Source: Caulobacter sp. (lineage in GTDB: Bacteria > Pseudomonadota > Alphaproteobacteria > Caulobacterales > Caulobacteraceae). From it: a stretch of 45,304 nt of DNA. Both the position numbers and the translations under genes were made by a program. Shown piece after piece: positions 17,949 through 25,741 of this stretch. The notes under the pieces are model-generated. The model was not told where the DNA came from and did no database searches. It worked only from the letters and a program-made list of their open reading frames with translations. The stretch lies in contig JAQGIP010000092.1 in the NCBI GenBank assembly GCA_028291055.1, forward strand, positions 1 to 45,304. The letters are read 5' to 3'. Positions within the stretch are counted from its first letter, which is position 1, and every line of letters begins with the position of its first letter.

Positions 17949-18031
17949 AGCGAAACCCTTCGTGGGCCTCCGGTCGCGTGGTGCGACGATGCAAGGCCGC
18001 AGGAGGAACGGCAGCGCTTGGTCTCGGTTCC

Positions 18032-18802
18032 CTAGAAGTTCACCCGCCGCGAGATCGACCCGTCCACCAGCATGTTGATGCCGCTGGTGAAGGCCGACAG
18101 GGGGCTGGCCAGGAAGACCGCCGCGCTGGCGATCTCCTGGGGCGTCGCCATGCGGCCCATGGGGTTGCGCTCCATCGCGCCCTTGAACATGTCGGGCATG
18201 TTCTTCTCGACCATGTTCCAGACGCCGCCCTCGAAATAGACGGTGCCCGGCGAGACGACGTTGGTGCGCAGATGCCTGGCCGCATACTGCCGCGCCATGC
18301 CCTTGGCCGCATGGATCAGGGCCGCCTTGATCGGCCCGTAGGAGGAGGCGTTGTCGGCCTCGGCCGCGGACACCGAGGCGATGATCACCACCGCCGCGTC
18401 GCCCTTGTCTTCCGCCGCCTTCAGCAGGTGCGGCTTGGCCGCGTCGAAGGCGTTGACCAGGCCCAGCACGTCCAGCTTGAAGTTCTGCTCCCACGACTCC
18501 GCGCTGCCGCCCTGGGCCATGGCGCCGGCGTTGGACACCAGGATGTCGATGCCGCCCAGTTCCTCCGCCGCCTCGCCGATCCAGCGCTTTAGCGCCTCGC
18601 CGTCCATGATATCCACCGACGCGCCGCTCGCCTTGACGCCGGCGGCCTTGAGCGCCGCGACGGTCTCGGCCACCTGTTCGGCGTTGCGCGCGCAGACGGC
18701 GACATTGGCCCCCTCCGCCGCCAGGGTGTCGGCGATGGCGCGCCCGATGCCGCGCGTGCCGCCCAGGATGACGGCGTTCTTGCCCTTCAATTGCAGGTCC
18801 AT
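18032..18802 (-). CDS. short-chain dehydrogenase/reductase
   Basis: A 256-residue classical SDR. The nucleotide-binding motif is GGTRGIGRAIA (about 14-24), then NVAVCARN, the structural LVSNAGA (in place of NNAG), and a catalytic Ser in IIASVSA with YGPIK (YxxxK). The C-terminus (NMLVDGSISRRVNF) is the usual substrate-binding and tetramer segment. A strong GAGGGAGGAAA lies just before the ATG. The substrate is unknown. The neighbouring leftward acyl-CoA dehydrogenase is separated by a 230-base gap containing a repeat, so a shared operon is possible but unproven. Confidence 0.93.
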   Translation of the reverse strand: MDLQLKGKNAVILGGTRGIGRAIADTLAAEGANVAVCARNAEQVAETVAALKAAGVKASGASVDIMDGEALKRWIGEAAEELGGIDILVSNAGAMAQGGSAESWEQNFKLDVLGLVNAFDAAKPHLLKAAEDKGDAAVVIIASVSAAEADNASSYGPIKAALIHAAKGMARQYAARHLRTNVVSPGTVYFEGGVWNMVEKNMPDMFKGAMERNPMGRMATPQEIASAAVFLASPLSAFTSGINMLVDGSISRRVNF

Positions 18803-18857
18803 TGCTTTCCTCCCTCAACTCATCCGACCGTCCGGACGCGGACGGGCCGCAAGATCG

Positions 18858-19026
18858 ACCACGAAGACACGAAGGACACAAAGAGGCCGAGCCAAGAGCG
18901 GATGCTCGCGATGCCCCACGCTTTGATCGCCGGCCCAAGGCCGGCCCTCATGATCGTCCACCGCGCCCGACCTGGGCGCGGCGCCTTCGTGTTCCTTCGT
19001 GAACTTCGTGCCTTCGTGGTTCTTCT
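18858..19026. repeat. CACGAAG-type interspersed inverted repeat
   Basis: The left arm ACCACGAAGACACGAAGGAC (18858-18877) and the right arm (18984-19026, ending CTTCGTGCCTTCGTGGTTCT) are imperfect inverted copies built from tandem CACGAAGG/CACGAAG units. Between them lie about 100 bases of unique sequence. Units like these occur as dispersed intergenic repeats in many Proteobacteria. It occupies most of the gap between the acyl-CoA dehydrogenase stop and the SDR start, so it lies just upstream of the SDR promoter region. Confidence 0.6.
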
Positions 19027-19035
19027 TGATAACGC

Positions 19036-20295
19036 CTAGTGGCGGCTCAGTTCGGCGCGGCTGACCACCATGTGGTGGACCTCGTCCGGACCGTCGGCGA
19101 AGCGCAGATGGCGCACGTCGGTGTAGAGGCCGGCCAGGGGCGTCCATTCGGAAACGCCCGTCGCACCATGGATCTGGATCGCCTCGTCGATGATCTGGCA
19201 GACCTTCTCCGGCACCATGGCCTTGACCATGGAGACCCAGACGCGGGCCTCGCGGTTGCCCAGCACGTCCATGGCGCGCGCGGCCTTCAGCACCATCAGG
19301 CGCATGGCCTCGATCTCGATGCGGGCGCGCGAGACCAGCTCCATGTTCTTGCCGAGCTTGAGCAGCGGCTGGCCGAAGGCGGTGCGCGACATGCCGCGCT
19401 TGACCATCAGGTCCAGCGCCTTCTCCGCCTTACCGATCGAGCGCATGCAGTGGTGGATGCGCCCGGGGCCCAGCCGCACCTGGCTGATCTCGAACCCGCG
19501 GCCTTCGCCGAGGAGAATGTTCTCCTTCGGCACCCGCACATTCTCCAGCTTCAGGTGCATGTGGCCCTGCGGCGCGTGGTCGTGGCCGAACACATGCATC
19601 GGCCCGAGGATCTTCACCCCGGGCGTGTCCATGGGGATCAGGATCTGGCTTTGCTGGAACTGGCTCGGCGCATCGGGGCTGGTCTTGACCATGCAGATCA
19701 TGATCTTGCAGCGCGGATCGCCGGCCCCGGAGATGTAGTATTTCTCACCGTTGATGACCCACTCGTCGCCCACCAGTTCGGCGCGGGTGGAGACGTTCTT
19801 GGCGTCGGACGAGGCCACGTTGGGCTCGGTCATGGCGTAGCAGGAACGGATGTCGCCGGCCAAGAGCGGCTCCAGCCAGCGCTTCTTCTGCTCCTCCGTG
19901 CCGACCCGCTCCAGCACTTCCATGTTGCCGGTGTCGGGCGCCGAACAGTTCAGGCTCTCCGAGGCCAGCGGGCTCTTGCCCAGCTCCACGGCGATATAGG
20001 TGTAGTCGAGGTTGGACAGGCCGCCGACCTCACTGTCGGGCAGGAAGAAGTTCCACAGGCCCGCCGCCTTGGCCTTGTCCTTGGCCGTTTGCAGCAGTTC
20101 CAGCTGTCCCGGCGCCCAGCTCCAGCGGTCCGCGCGGCCTTCGCCCAGGCGGTAGAACTCCTCGGTGATCGGATCGACGTTCTCGGCGATGTGCTTCTTG
20201 ACGGCCTCGAGCAGCGGCTTGGCGCGCTCCGACATGGCCAGTTGGTTCAGCTGGGCCTCGACGTCCGGGCTGCTGATCGGGGTGACCTGGTTCAT
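19036..20295 (-). CDS. acyl-CoA dehydrogenase
   Basis: A 419-residue flavoprotein of the acyl-CoA dehydrogenase family. The N-terminal helical domain is followed by the FAD and substrate loop region CYAMTEPNVASSDAKNV, WVINGEKYYISGAGDP in the beta domain, and FGHDHAPQGH. The C-terminal helical domain contains RTAFGQPLLK, IHGATGVSEWTPLA and a final LRFADGPDEVHHMVVSRAEL. The catalytic base cannot be fixed confidently; the layout resembles the ACAD10/11-like group more than short-chain enzymes. GAAGGAAA precedes the ATG at 20295. A palindrome upstream suggests control by a TetR-type or similar repressor. Confidence 0.94.
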   Translation of the reverse strand: MNQVTPISSPDVEAQLNQLAMSERAKPLLEAVKKHIAENVDPITEEFYRLGEGRADRWSWAPGQLELLQTAKDKAKAAGLWNFFLPDSEVGGLSNLDYTYIAVELGKSPLASESLNCSAPDTGNMEVLERVGTEEQKKRWLEPLLAGDIRSCYAMTEPNVASSDAKNVSTRAELVGDEWVINGEKYYISGAGDPRCKIMICMVKTSPDAPSQFQQSQILIPMDTPGVKILGPMHVFGHDHAPQGHMHLKLENVRVPKENILLGEGRGFEISQVRLGPGRIHHCMRSIGKAEKALDLMVKRGMSRTAFGQPLLKLGKNMELVSRARIEIEAMRLMVLKAARAMDVLGNREARVWVSMVKAMVPEKVCQIIDEAIQIHGATGVSEWTPLAGLYTDVRHLRFADGPDEVHHMVVSRAELSRH

Positions 20296-20345
20296 GGCGG
20301 CGTTTCCTTCGCTAAAGATGCATCTGATTTTGGCGCGATCATACA

Positions 20346-20387
20346 GTCGTTTGAACGACACACTATGACTTATAGAACCGCCGGCAA
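20346..20387 (-). promoter_or_regulatory. putative promoter and operator of the acyl-CoA dehydrogenase gene
   Basis: Read on the minus strand, TTGCCG (20387-20382) and TAGTGT (20365-20360) are separated by 16 bases. The palindrome GTCGTTTGAACGAC (20346-20359, 6-base arms around TG) follows immediately at the expected transcription start. Such placement would allow repression. No TetR-type gene is in the window, so the regulator is unknown. Confidence 0.4.
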
Positions 20388-20399
20388 TGGAAGGGGTCG

Positions 20400-20888
20400 C
20401 TAGTCGTAGACGCGCATGAACTGGGGATATGCGTCGTAGGCGTACGAGAAGGAGCGCGGCCGAGCGAGGCAGGCCTTGTGCTCCTTCCGCTCTGCCGCTG
20501 TCGGGTGCGGTGGTAGGCTTACGCAGCCCAACGGGCCGTCGGCGATGATGGTGTTCGGCCGGTATTCAAAAGATTTGGCCAATGTCTCGCCGCTCGGCCA
20601 CGTGCAGGCGACCGTGATGGCGCGGTGGTCGGTTGTGATGTCGATGGCGATCTGGTCGGAGAAAACATGGTCTGCCGCGCTGCTGGACGCAGCGGCAAGG
20701 CTTACGGTCGCCAACGTCTCCTCGCCCCGGCGCACGAGGCATCGCGCCCCCGGACGGGCAACGATGATGACGCCCTCCATCCGGCGGCCATTCTCAAGGT
20801 ACACCTCGGATTGAGCTTTGGCCGACAAGGCGCAGGCGAGCATACCCAGAGCCGCCAGGGCAGATGCGGCGGTGCGAACGCGTTTCAA
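20400..20888 (-). CDS. exported hypothetical protein (TTG start)
   Basis: A 162-residue protein with a signal peptide (KRVRTAASALAALGMLACAL, cleavage after SAKA). The mature protein is about 140 residues with several Cys (ARCLVRR, VACTWPS, LGCVSL, KACLARP), which may form disulfides. I do not recognise the family. The start is a TTG at 20888, chosen because a GGAGGG site lies 6 bases upstream and the signal peptide begins exactly there; the in-frame extension upstream is arginine-rich and antisense to the start of the neighbouring gene. It is divergent from the phenylalanine hydroxylase gene, sharing a 145-base upstream region. Confidence 0.75.
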   Translation of the reverse strand: MKRVRTAASALAALGMLACALSAKAQSEVYLENGRRMEGVIIVARPGARCLVRRGEETLATVSLAAASSSAADHVFSDQIAIDITTDHRAITVACTWPSGETLAKSFEYRPNTIIADGPLGCVSLPPHPTAAERKEHKACLARPRSFSYAYDAYPQFMRVYD

Positions 20889-21033
20889 GTCTGGCCCTCC
20901 ACAGAGGGCGGCAGGATGCGCCTGCCCGCATCTGGCCTCAAGGCGCCGGCGTCGCAAGATTCCACCCCCAAACGGCACATACAGCGCAAGCTTCGAACGG
21001 ACTTTTCCGGCGGCGCGCCCTATATCTTCCGCC

Positions 21034-21894
21034 ATGAGCGCAGACGGCTTTACCGGCTCGCCGCCTCCGGGCGCGAACGCCGATTGGACCATCGACCAGA
21101 ACTGGGCGGCCTATAGCGCGGACGAGCACCGCGTATGGGACGTGCTCTATGAGCGCCAGGCCGCGCTGCTGCCGGGCTATGCCTGCGACGAATTCCTGCG
21201 CGGCATGCAGGCGCTGAACCTGCATCGGGGCGGCATTCCCGACTTCAAGGTGATGAATGAGGAGCTGATGCGCCTCACCGGCTGGAGCGTGGTGGCCGTG
21301 CCGGGCCTCGTCCCCGACGACGTCTTCTTCGACCATCTGGCCAACCGCCGTTTCCCGGCCGGGCAGTTCATCAGGAAGCCGCAGGAACTGGACTACCTCC
21401 GGGAGCCGGACATCTTCCACGACGTCTTCGGCCACGTGCCGATGCTCACCGACCCCACCTTCGCCGATTACATGCAGGCCTATGGCGAGGGCGGCCGCCG
21501 CGCGCTCGGCCTCGGCCGGCTGCAGAACCTCGCGCGCCTCTACTGGTACACGGTCGAATTCGGCCTGATCGAGACGCCCAAGGGCCTGCGCATCTACGGC
21601 GCGGGCATCGTCTCCTCGCGCGCCGAGTCCATCTTCGCCCTGGAAGACCCCTCCCCCAACCGCCTGGGTTTCGACCTTGAGCGGGTGATGCGCACCCCCT
21701 ATCGCATCGACGACTTCCAGCAGGTCTACTTCGTCATCCCCTCCCTGCAGGTCCTGCTCGACGCCACCCTCCAGGACTTCGCCCCCATCTACGCCCGCCT
21801 CTGCGCCGCCCATGACATCCGCATCGAAGCCATGCTGCCCTGCGACAAGGTCTTCACGGCCGGAACGCAGGAGTATGCGAGGAAGGCCAGCTAG
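21034..21894 (+). CDS. phhA: phenylalanine 4-monooxygenase
   Basis: A 286-residue monodomain aromatic amino acid hydroxylase converting phenylalanine to tyrosine with tetrahydropterin and O2. The iron ligands are His129 and His134 in DIFHDVFGHVPML and Glu175 in YWYTVEFGLI, with the same spacing (5 and 41) as in the Chromobacterium violaceum enzyme. There is no regulatory ACT domain, as usual for bacteria. The ATG at 21034 starts the conserved TIDQNWAAYSADEHRVW region after a short Gly/Pro lead; the longer upstream frame is rejected. No pterin-recycling gene (phhB) is adjacent. Confidence 0.96.
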   Translation: MSADGFTGSPPPGANADWTIDQNWAAYSADEHRVWDVLYERQAALLPGYACDEFLRGMQALNLHRGGIPDFKVMNEELMRLTGWSVVAVPGLVPDDVFFDHLANRRFPAGQFIRKPQELDYLREPDIFHDVFGHVPMLTDPTFADYMQAYGEGGRRALGLGRLQNLARLYWYTVEFGLIETPKGLRIYGAGIVSSRAESIFALEDPSPNRLGFDLERVMRTPYRIDDFQQVYFVIPSLQVLLDATLQDFAPIYARLCAAHDIRIEAMLPCDKVFTAGTQEYARKAS

Positions 21895-21897
21895 GCA

Positions 21898-22111
21898 GTC
21901 CTCCCCAGGATCGCCCAAGCGATCCGGCGGGGGAGGTGGCGCGAAGCGCCGGAGGGGCTTACCGACTCGGCGACTATTCGCGTTCTGGCGCCGCGACCGG
22001 TGACGGCACAAACCCTAGCGCCAGAACACGCCCAACCTTTGACTCGGTAAGCCCCTCCCCCGCTTCGCGGTACCTCCCCCGCCGGGTCGCTCGGGCGACC
22101 CTGGGGAGGAC
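21898..22111. repeat. 214-bp giant inverted repeat (MITE/REP-like)
   Basis: Two arms of about 71 bases (21898-21968 and 22041-22111) are inverted copies with only a few mismatches. They share GTCCTCCCCAGG, GCGGGGGAGGT and GGGGCTTACCGA. Each arm itself contains small hairpins (GGATCGC/GCGATCC on the left, GGTCGCTC/GGGCGACC on the right). The 72-base centre contains a further pair, GTTCTGGCGC (21982-21991) and GCGCCAGAAC (22018-22027). The whole gap between two convergent genes can fold into one long stem. It starts 3 bases after phhA and ends 7 bases before the acyltransferase stop. Confidence 0.8.
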
Positions 22112-22118
22112 GGTTTAG

Positions 22119-23333
22119 CTACTGAACATCCTCCGCCAGCGTCATGCCGACCGGCGCCCGCACCGTCTTCGGCAAGGCCTTCAGCCCGAACCAGGGCCGC
22201 AGCACATTCACCCGGCGCACGATCTCATAGGTCGCGAAGCAGCCCGCGAAGGTGGTGGCGATCAGCACCAGCGCCTCCACACCCTGAGGCAGGTGCGCGC
22301 CGGCCAACGTGTGGGCCGCCACCACGATGATCGTCTGGTGCACCAGGTAGAAGGGGAAGACCGCCAGGGTCAGGTAGGTGAGCACCGGCCCGCCCTTGGT
22401 CAGATACTTGGCCCCGAACCCCAGGATGGCGGCGATCCACAGCCATTGGTCGGCGGCATAGACCGCGACCATGGCGGCGCGCAGGCCGAGCGGGGGAATG
22501 GGATCGTCGCCGCGATAGATCCAGGCGTAGGCCGCCCAGGCCACATAGGTGATCGCCGCGCCCACCGCCGCCGGCTTGCGCAGGCGGATGAAGGTCTGGC
22601 GGATGGTGTCGGACCTGGCGATCAGGAAGCCGAACAGGAAGGCGCCGAAGGAGACGGCGTGGACGTACCAGTCGTCGATCAGCGCATGCGTCTCGCCGAA
22701 CGTCCGCTCCAGCAGCAGCCGCGCGATCGCCAACCACAGGAAGGGCGCGATCAACAGGCCCCAGGTCCCGAGCCTGGCGGCCACCCAATCGCCGAAGCGG
22801 CGCAACGGTCCGCCCGCCACCGCCAGCACCAAACCCAAAATCATCGTGTAGACAAACAGATAGGCCACGAACCACATGTGGTTGTAGGTCGGCGTGATCA
22901 GCGGTGCGCCGTCGATGCGCCAGTGGCCCGAGGCGGTGATGTAGTGGCGGTAGAAGTCGGTGAAGGTCATCACCTGCCCCGCCTCGATCAGTTGGAAATA
23001 GGTCTGGGGCGGGACGATCAGCACGATGGCCAGCACCAGGGGCGGCAGCAGCCGGGCCACCCGCGCGCGGGTCAGCGCCCCGGCGCTCATCTTGTCGGCC
23101 ATGAAGCGGGTGGCGGCCCCCGACACCAGGAACAGCAGCGTGAGCCGCCACGGATTGGTCAGGAACATGAAGGGCTCGAGCGCCTCCACGGGATGGGCGG
23201 TCTTCACGTGCCAGCCCCAGGGCACGTAATACATGCCCACGTGATACAGAATCAGCAGGAAGAAGGCGCCCACGCGGATCCAGTCCAGGTCGGGGCGGCG
23301 GTCTCCCACGGCGGTTGAAACAGGCGAGGTCAT
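22119..23333 (-). CDS. acyltransferase 3 family membrane protein
   Basis: A 404-residue integral membrane protein with about ten transmembrane helices. It starts with the acyltransferase-3 signature LDWIRVGAFFLLILYHVG, whose His is in the position of the catalytic histidine. LFLVSGAATRFM, PTYNHMWFVAYLFVY and FPFYLVHQTIIV are further conserved parts. Members transfer acyl groups to sugars, glucans or peptides at the envelope; the acceptor is not predictable. I chose the ATG at 23333; the open frame upstream belongs to the region antisense to the LytTR gene. It is divergent from that regulator, a likely functional link. Confidence 0.92.
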   Translation of the reverse strand: MTSPVSTAVGDRRPDLDWIRVGAFFLLILYHVGMYYVPWGWHVKTAHPVEALEPFMFLTNPWRLTLLFLVSGAATRFMADKMSAGALTRARVARLLPPLVLAIVLIVPPQTYFQLIEAGQVMTFTDFYRHYITASGHWRIDGAPLITPTYNHMWFVAYLFVYTMILGLVLAVAGGPLRRFGDWVAARLGTWGLLIAPFLWLAIARLLLERTFGETHALIDDWYVHAVSFGAFLFGFLIARSDTIRQTFIRLRKPAAVGAAITYVAWAAYAWIYRGDDPIPPLGLRAAMVAVYAADQWLWIAAILGFGAKYLTKGGPVLTYLTLAVFPFYLVHQTIIVVAAHTLAGAHLPQGVEALVLIATTFAGCFATYEIVRRVNVLRPWFGLKALPKTVRAPVGMTLAEDVQ

Positions 23334-23483
23334 CAGGGTTTGTCCTTGGATCGACAACAGGATGAGGACCAATCCGCCCGAGCCGAGGCGGCCGGGAAAG
23401 GGCGCGGGGCCGCGCGGCCGCCTGCCGGTGACGAGCGGCGTCCTGGCGCCAAAGCCCCTGGGACAGGCGGCGCGATATTCGGG

Positions 23484-24284
23484 ATGAGCGGCGAGGACCG
23501 CCGCGTGCTGGCCTACGGCTGGCCGGTGATGGCGGCCATCGTCACGGTCATCTGCATCATCGACGTGGTCACCATCGTCCACGAGCAGCCCGGCCTGAAT
23601 CCCCTGGAGCCGATCGTCTGGGAGGGCTCCAGCGCCCTGGTCACCGGCCTGCTGATCCTGGCGCCCTGGGCCCTGGTGCGCTGGGCGTGGCGGCGGACCG
23701 TCCCCGTCTGGTTGGCGCTCTCGGCTATGATCGTGGCGGCGCCCGTCTATTCCCTGGCCCACGTCTTCGGCTTCCTGGGCCTGCGCACGGCCGCCTACGC
23801 CCTGGCCGGCGGCCACTATCGCTACGGCCCCCTCTCCCGGGCCATTCCCTACGAAATGAGCAAGGATGTCCTGGGCTACGGCGCCGGGCTCTTCCTGTTC
23901 TGGCTGCTGTCGCGCCTGCTGGCCCAGGCCTCCGCCAGTGCGCCGCCGCCCGCCGACCCCGCCACCTTCGACATCCGCGACGGCGCGCGCGTCATCCGCG
24001 TGCCGGTGGCCGACATCCTGGCCGTGACCTCCGCCGGCAACTATGTGGAATTCCTGCTGGCCGATGGAAGGAAGCCGCTGATGCGCAGCGCGCTCAGCGC
24101 CGTGGAGGCCGACCTGGCCGCCGGCGGCTTCGTGCGCACCCACCGCTCCTGGCTGGTCAACATCGCCCGCGTCACGGGCCTGAAGCCGGAAGGCTCCGGC
24201 GACTATGCCGTCGAACTGAGCGACGTCACCGCCCCGCTCTCACGCCGTTTCCCCGACGCCCTGGCCCGCCTGCGCGGAGACTAG
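23484..24284 (+). CDS. membrane-anchored LytTR transcriptional regulator
   Basis: A 266-residue protein with four predicted transmembrane segments (about 13-32, 49-66, 73-95, 128-146). A C-terminal LytTR DNA-binding domain follows (about 162-266) with VADILAVTSAGNYVEF, RSALSAVEADL and FVRTHRSWLVN. It has no receiver domain, so it probably senses a signal in or through the membrane. The frame is open to a TTG at 23340, but those 48 residues are low-complexity Arg/Ala/Pro and would leave only 6 bases to the divergent acyltransferase start. The ATG at 23484 leaves 150 bases for promoters. It ends tail-to-tail with the outer-membrane efflux gene (shared CTAG). Confidence 0.88.
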   Translation: MSGEDRRVLAYGWPVMAAIVTVICIIDVVTIVHEQPGLNPLEPIVWEGSSALVTGLLILAPWALVRWAWRRTVPVWLALSAMIVAAPVYSLAHVFGFLGLRTAAYALAGGHYRYGPLSRAIPYEMSKDVLGYGAGLFLFWLLSRLLAQASASAPPPADPATFDIRDGARVIRVPVADILAVTSAGNYVEFLLADGRKPLMRSALSAVEADLAAGGFVRTHRSWLVNIARVTGLKPEGSGDYAVELSDVTAPLSRRFPDALARLRGD

Positions 24285-25741
24285 CCCGCCGTGCGCCAAT
24301 CCGCGCCCGAGGCCGCGAACAGTCGCACGATGTCGGTCAGCCGCTGTCCCTGGGCGCGCGCCTGAGACGCCTCCAGCCGGTGCAGGCTGCGCTGGGCGTC
24401 CAACACCTCCAGTAGCGTGCCGCCGCCCATCTGGTAGGCGGTCCTGGCCAGGGATACGGACTCGGCCGCCTGGGCCTGGCCGCGCCCATAGGCGGTGATC
24501 GAGGCGTCGTCATAACCCAGCGCCGACAGGGCGTCGGCGACCTGGGCGAAGGCGGTGAGCACGGTCTGCTGATAACGCGCCGATGCCGCCAGCGCCGCCT
24601 CGCGCGCCTGCTGGCGCCTTGCCTTCAGCGCCCCGCCGTTGAACAGCGGCGCGGTCAGTCCCGCGCCCACACTCCAGGCGGTGGTGTCATAGGAAAACAG
24701 GTCGCCGGGGGTGAGCGCCCCCTGGGTCAGAGAGGCGCTCAGCTGCAGCTTCGGATAGAGGTCGGCGGTGGCCACGCCGATGTCGGCGGTGGCGGCGTGC
24801 AGGTCGGCTTCCGCCGCCAGGATGTCGGGCCGGCGATGCACCAGCTCCGACGGCAGGGCCAGCGGCACGGGCGCGCTCAATCTCATGTCGGCCAGCGCGA
24901 AGTCGGGCGCGCTCCAGTCCGCCGGCGCCTTGCCGACCAGCAGGGTCAGCGCATGCCGCGCCGAGGCCAGCTGGGCCTGCAGCGGCGGCAACAGCGCCAG
25001 ATCCTCCTCAAGCTGGCTCTGGGCCGAGACCCGGGCCGTGGCGGTCGAGCCGCCCAGGGCATTGGCCTTGCGCACGAGCTCGATGTTGTCGCGGTCGGAC
25101 TGGATCATCCGGTCCAGGGCGGCCAGCTGCGCGCCCAGGGTGGCGATGGTCACCGCCTGCAGGGCGACATTGGCGGTCAGGGTCAGATAGGCCGCCTCGG
25201 CGCGGCGGCCCTGCGCCTCGGCCCGCGCGCCGGCCGCCTCGATGCGGCGGCGGTTGCCGCCGAACAGGTCCAGGTCGTAGCCGATCGCTCCGCCCACCGA
25301 GTAGAGGGTGAAGGTGGGATTGGCGAGCGTCACCCCGCCGAAGCTGGAGAAGCCGAAGGCCTGGAGGTTGGCGCGCTCGCGGTTGGCGCCGGCGTTGAGG
25401 CTGGCCTGGGGCCCCGCCTGGCCCCTCGCCTCGGCCAGGGCCGAACCGGCCTGGCGCAGGGTGGCGTCGGCTTCCGCCAGGGTCGGGCTGTCCTTCAGCG
25501 CCTGGCGGATGACCGCGTCCAGCGCGGGCGAGCCCAGCGCCAGCCACCAGGGCCCGGCCGAGGCCGTGGTCGGGTCCAGGCGCGCCTCGCCCGGCAGGGT
25601 CTCGCCCCGCGCCGTATAGCCGGCCGTTCCCGGCGCCGCCGGACGGGCGAAGTCCGGGCCCACCGCCGCGCAGCCGCCGGCCAGCCCGGCCAGGCCCACG
25701 GCGGCGAACAGCGCCTGGCGGCGGTTAATCGACAGCGGCAT
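24281..25741 (-). CDS. outer-membrane efflux lipoprotein (OprM/NodT family)
   Basis: A 486-residue TolC-like channel of the NodT/OprM type. The signal peptide ends in a lipobox, LAGLAGGC, with lipidated Cys24, then AVGPDFARP as in the family. Two repeated coiled-coil and beta-barrel halves follow, with SPTLAEADATLRQAGSALAE, YDLDLFGGNRR, LPSELVHRRPDILAAEADLH and, in the second half, YQMGGGTLLEVLDAQRSL. The Met at 25741 lies 17 bases inside the end of the upstream MFS gene, so it is the last gene of the efflux operon. It would carry drugs delivered by the EmrAB-like pair across the outer membrane. Confidence 0.95.
   Translation of the reverse strand: MPLSINRRQALFAAVGLAGLAGGCAAVGPDFARPAAPGTAGYTARGETLPGEARLDPTTASAGPWWLALGSPALDAVIRQALKDSPTLAEADATLRQAGSALAEARGQAGPQASLNAGANRERANLQAFGFSSFGGVTLANPTFTLYSVGGAIGYDLDLFGGNRRRIEAAGARAEAQGRRAEAAYLTLTANVALQAVTIATLGAQLAALDRMIQSDRDNIELVRKANALGGSTATARVSAQSQLEEDLALLPPLQAQLASARHALTLLVGKAPADWSAPDFALADMRLSAPVPLALPSELVHRRPDILAAEADLHAATADIGVATADLYPKLQLSASLTQGALTPGDLFSYDTTAWSVGAGLTAPLFNGGALKARRQQAREAALAASARYQQTVLTAFAQVADALSALGYDDASITAYGRGQAQAAESVSLARTAYQMGGGTLLEVLDAQRSLHRLEASQARAQGQRLTDIVRLFAASGADWRTAG

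Noticed and set aside
17949..18938. Upstream extension of the mini membrane protein frame across the SDR gene
   Set aside because: It is low-complexity Gly/Arg-rich and antisense-like, in another frame of the SDR gene; only the last 49 residues match a known family.
18858..19026. CRISPR-like array
   Set aside because: The CACGAAG units are short, irregular and inverted, with no regular spacers and no cas genes.
23340..23483. N-terminal extension of the LytTR protein from a TTG
   Set aside because: The 48 residues are low-complexity, and using that start would leave only 6 bases before the divergent acyltransferase start.
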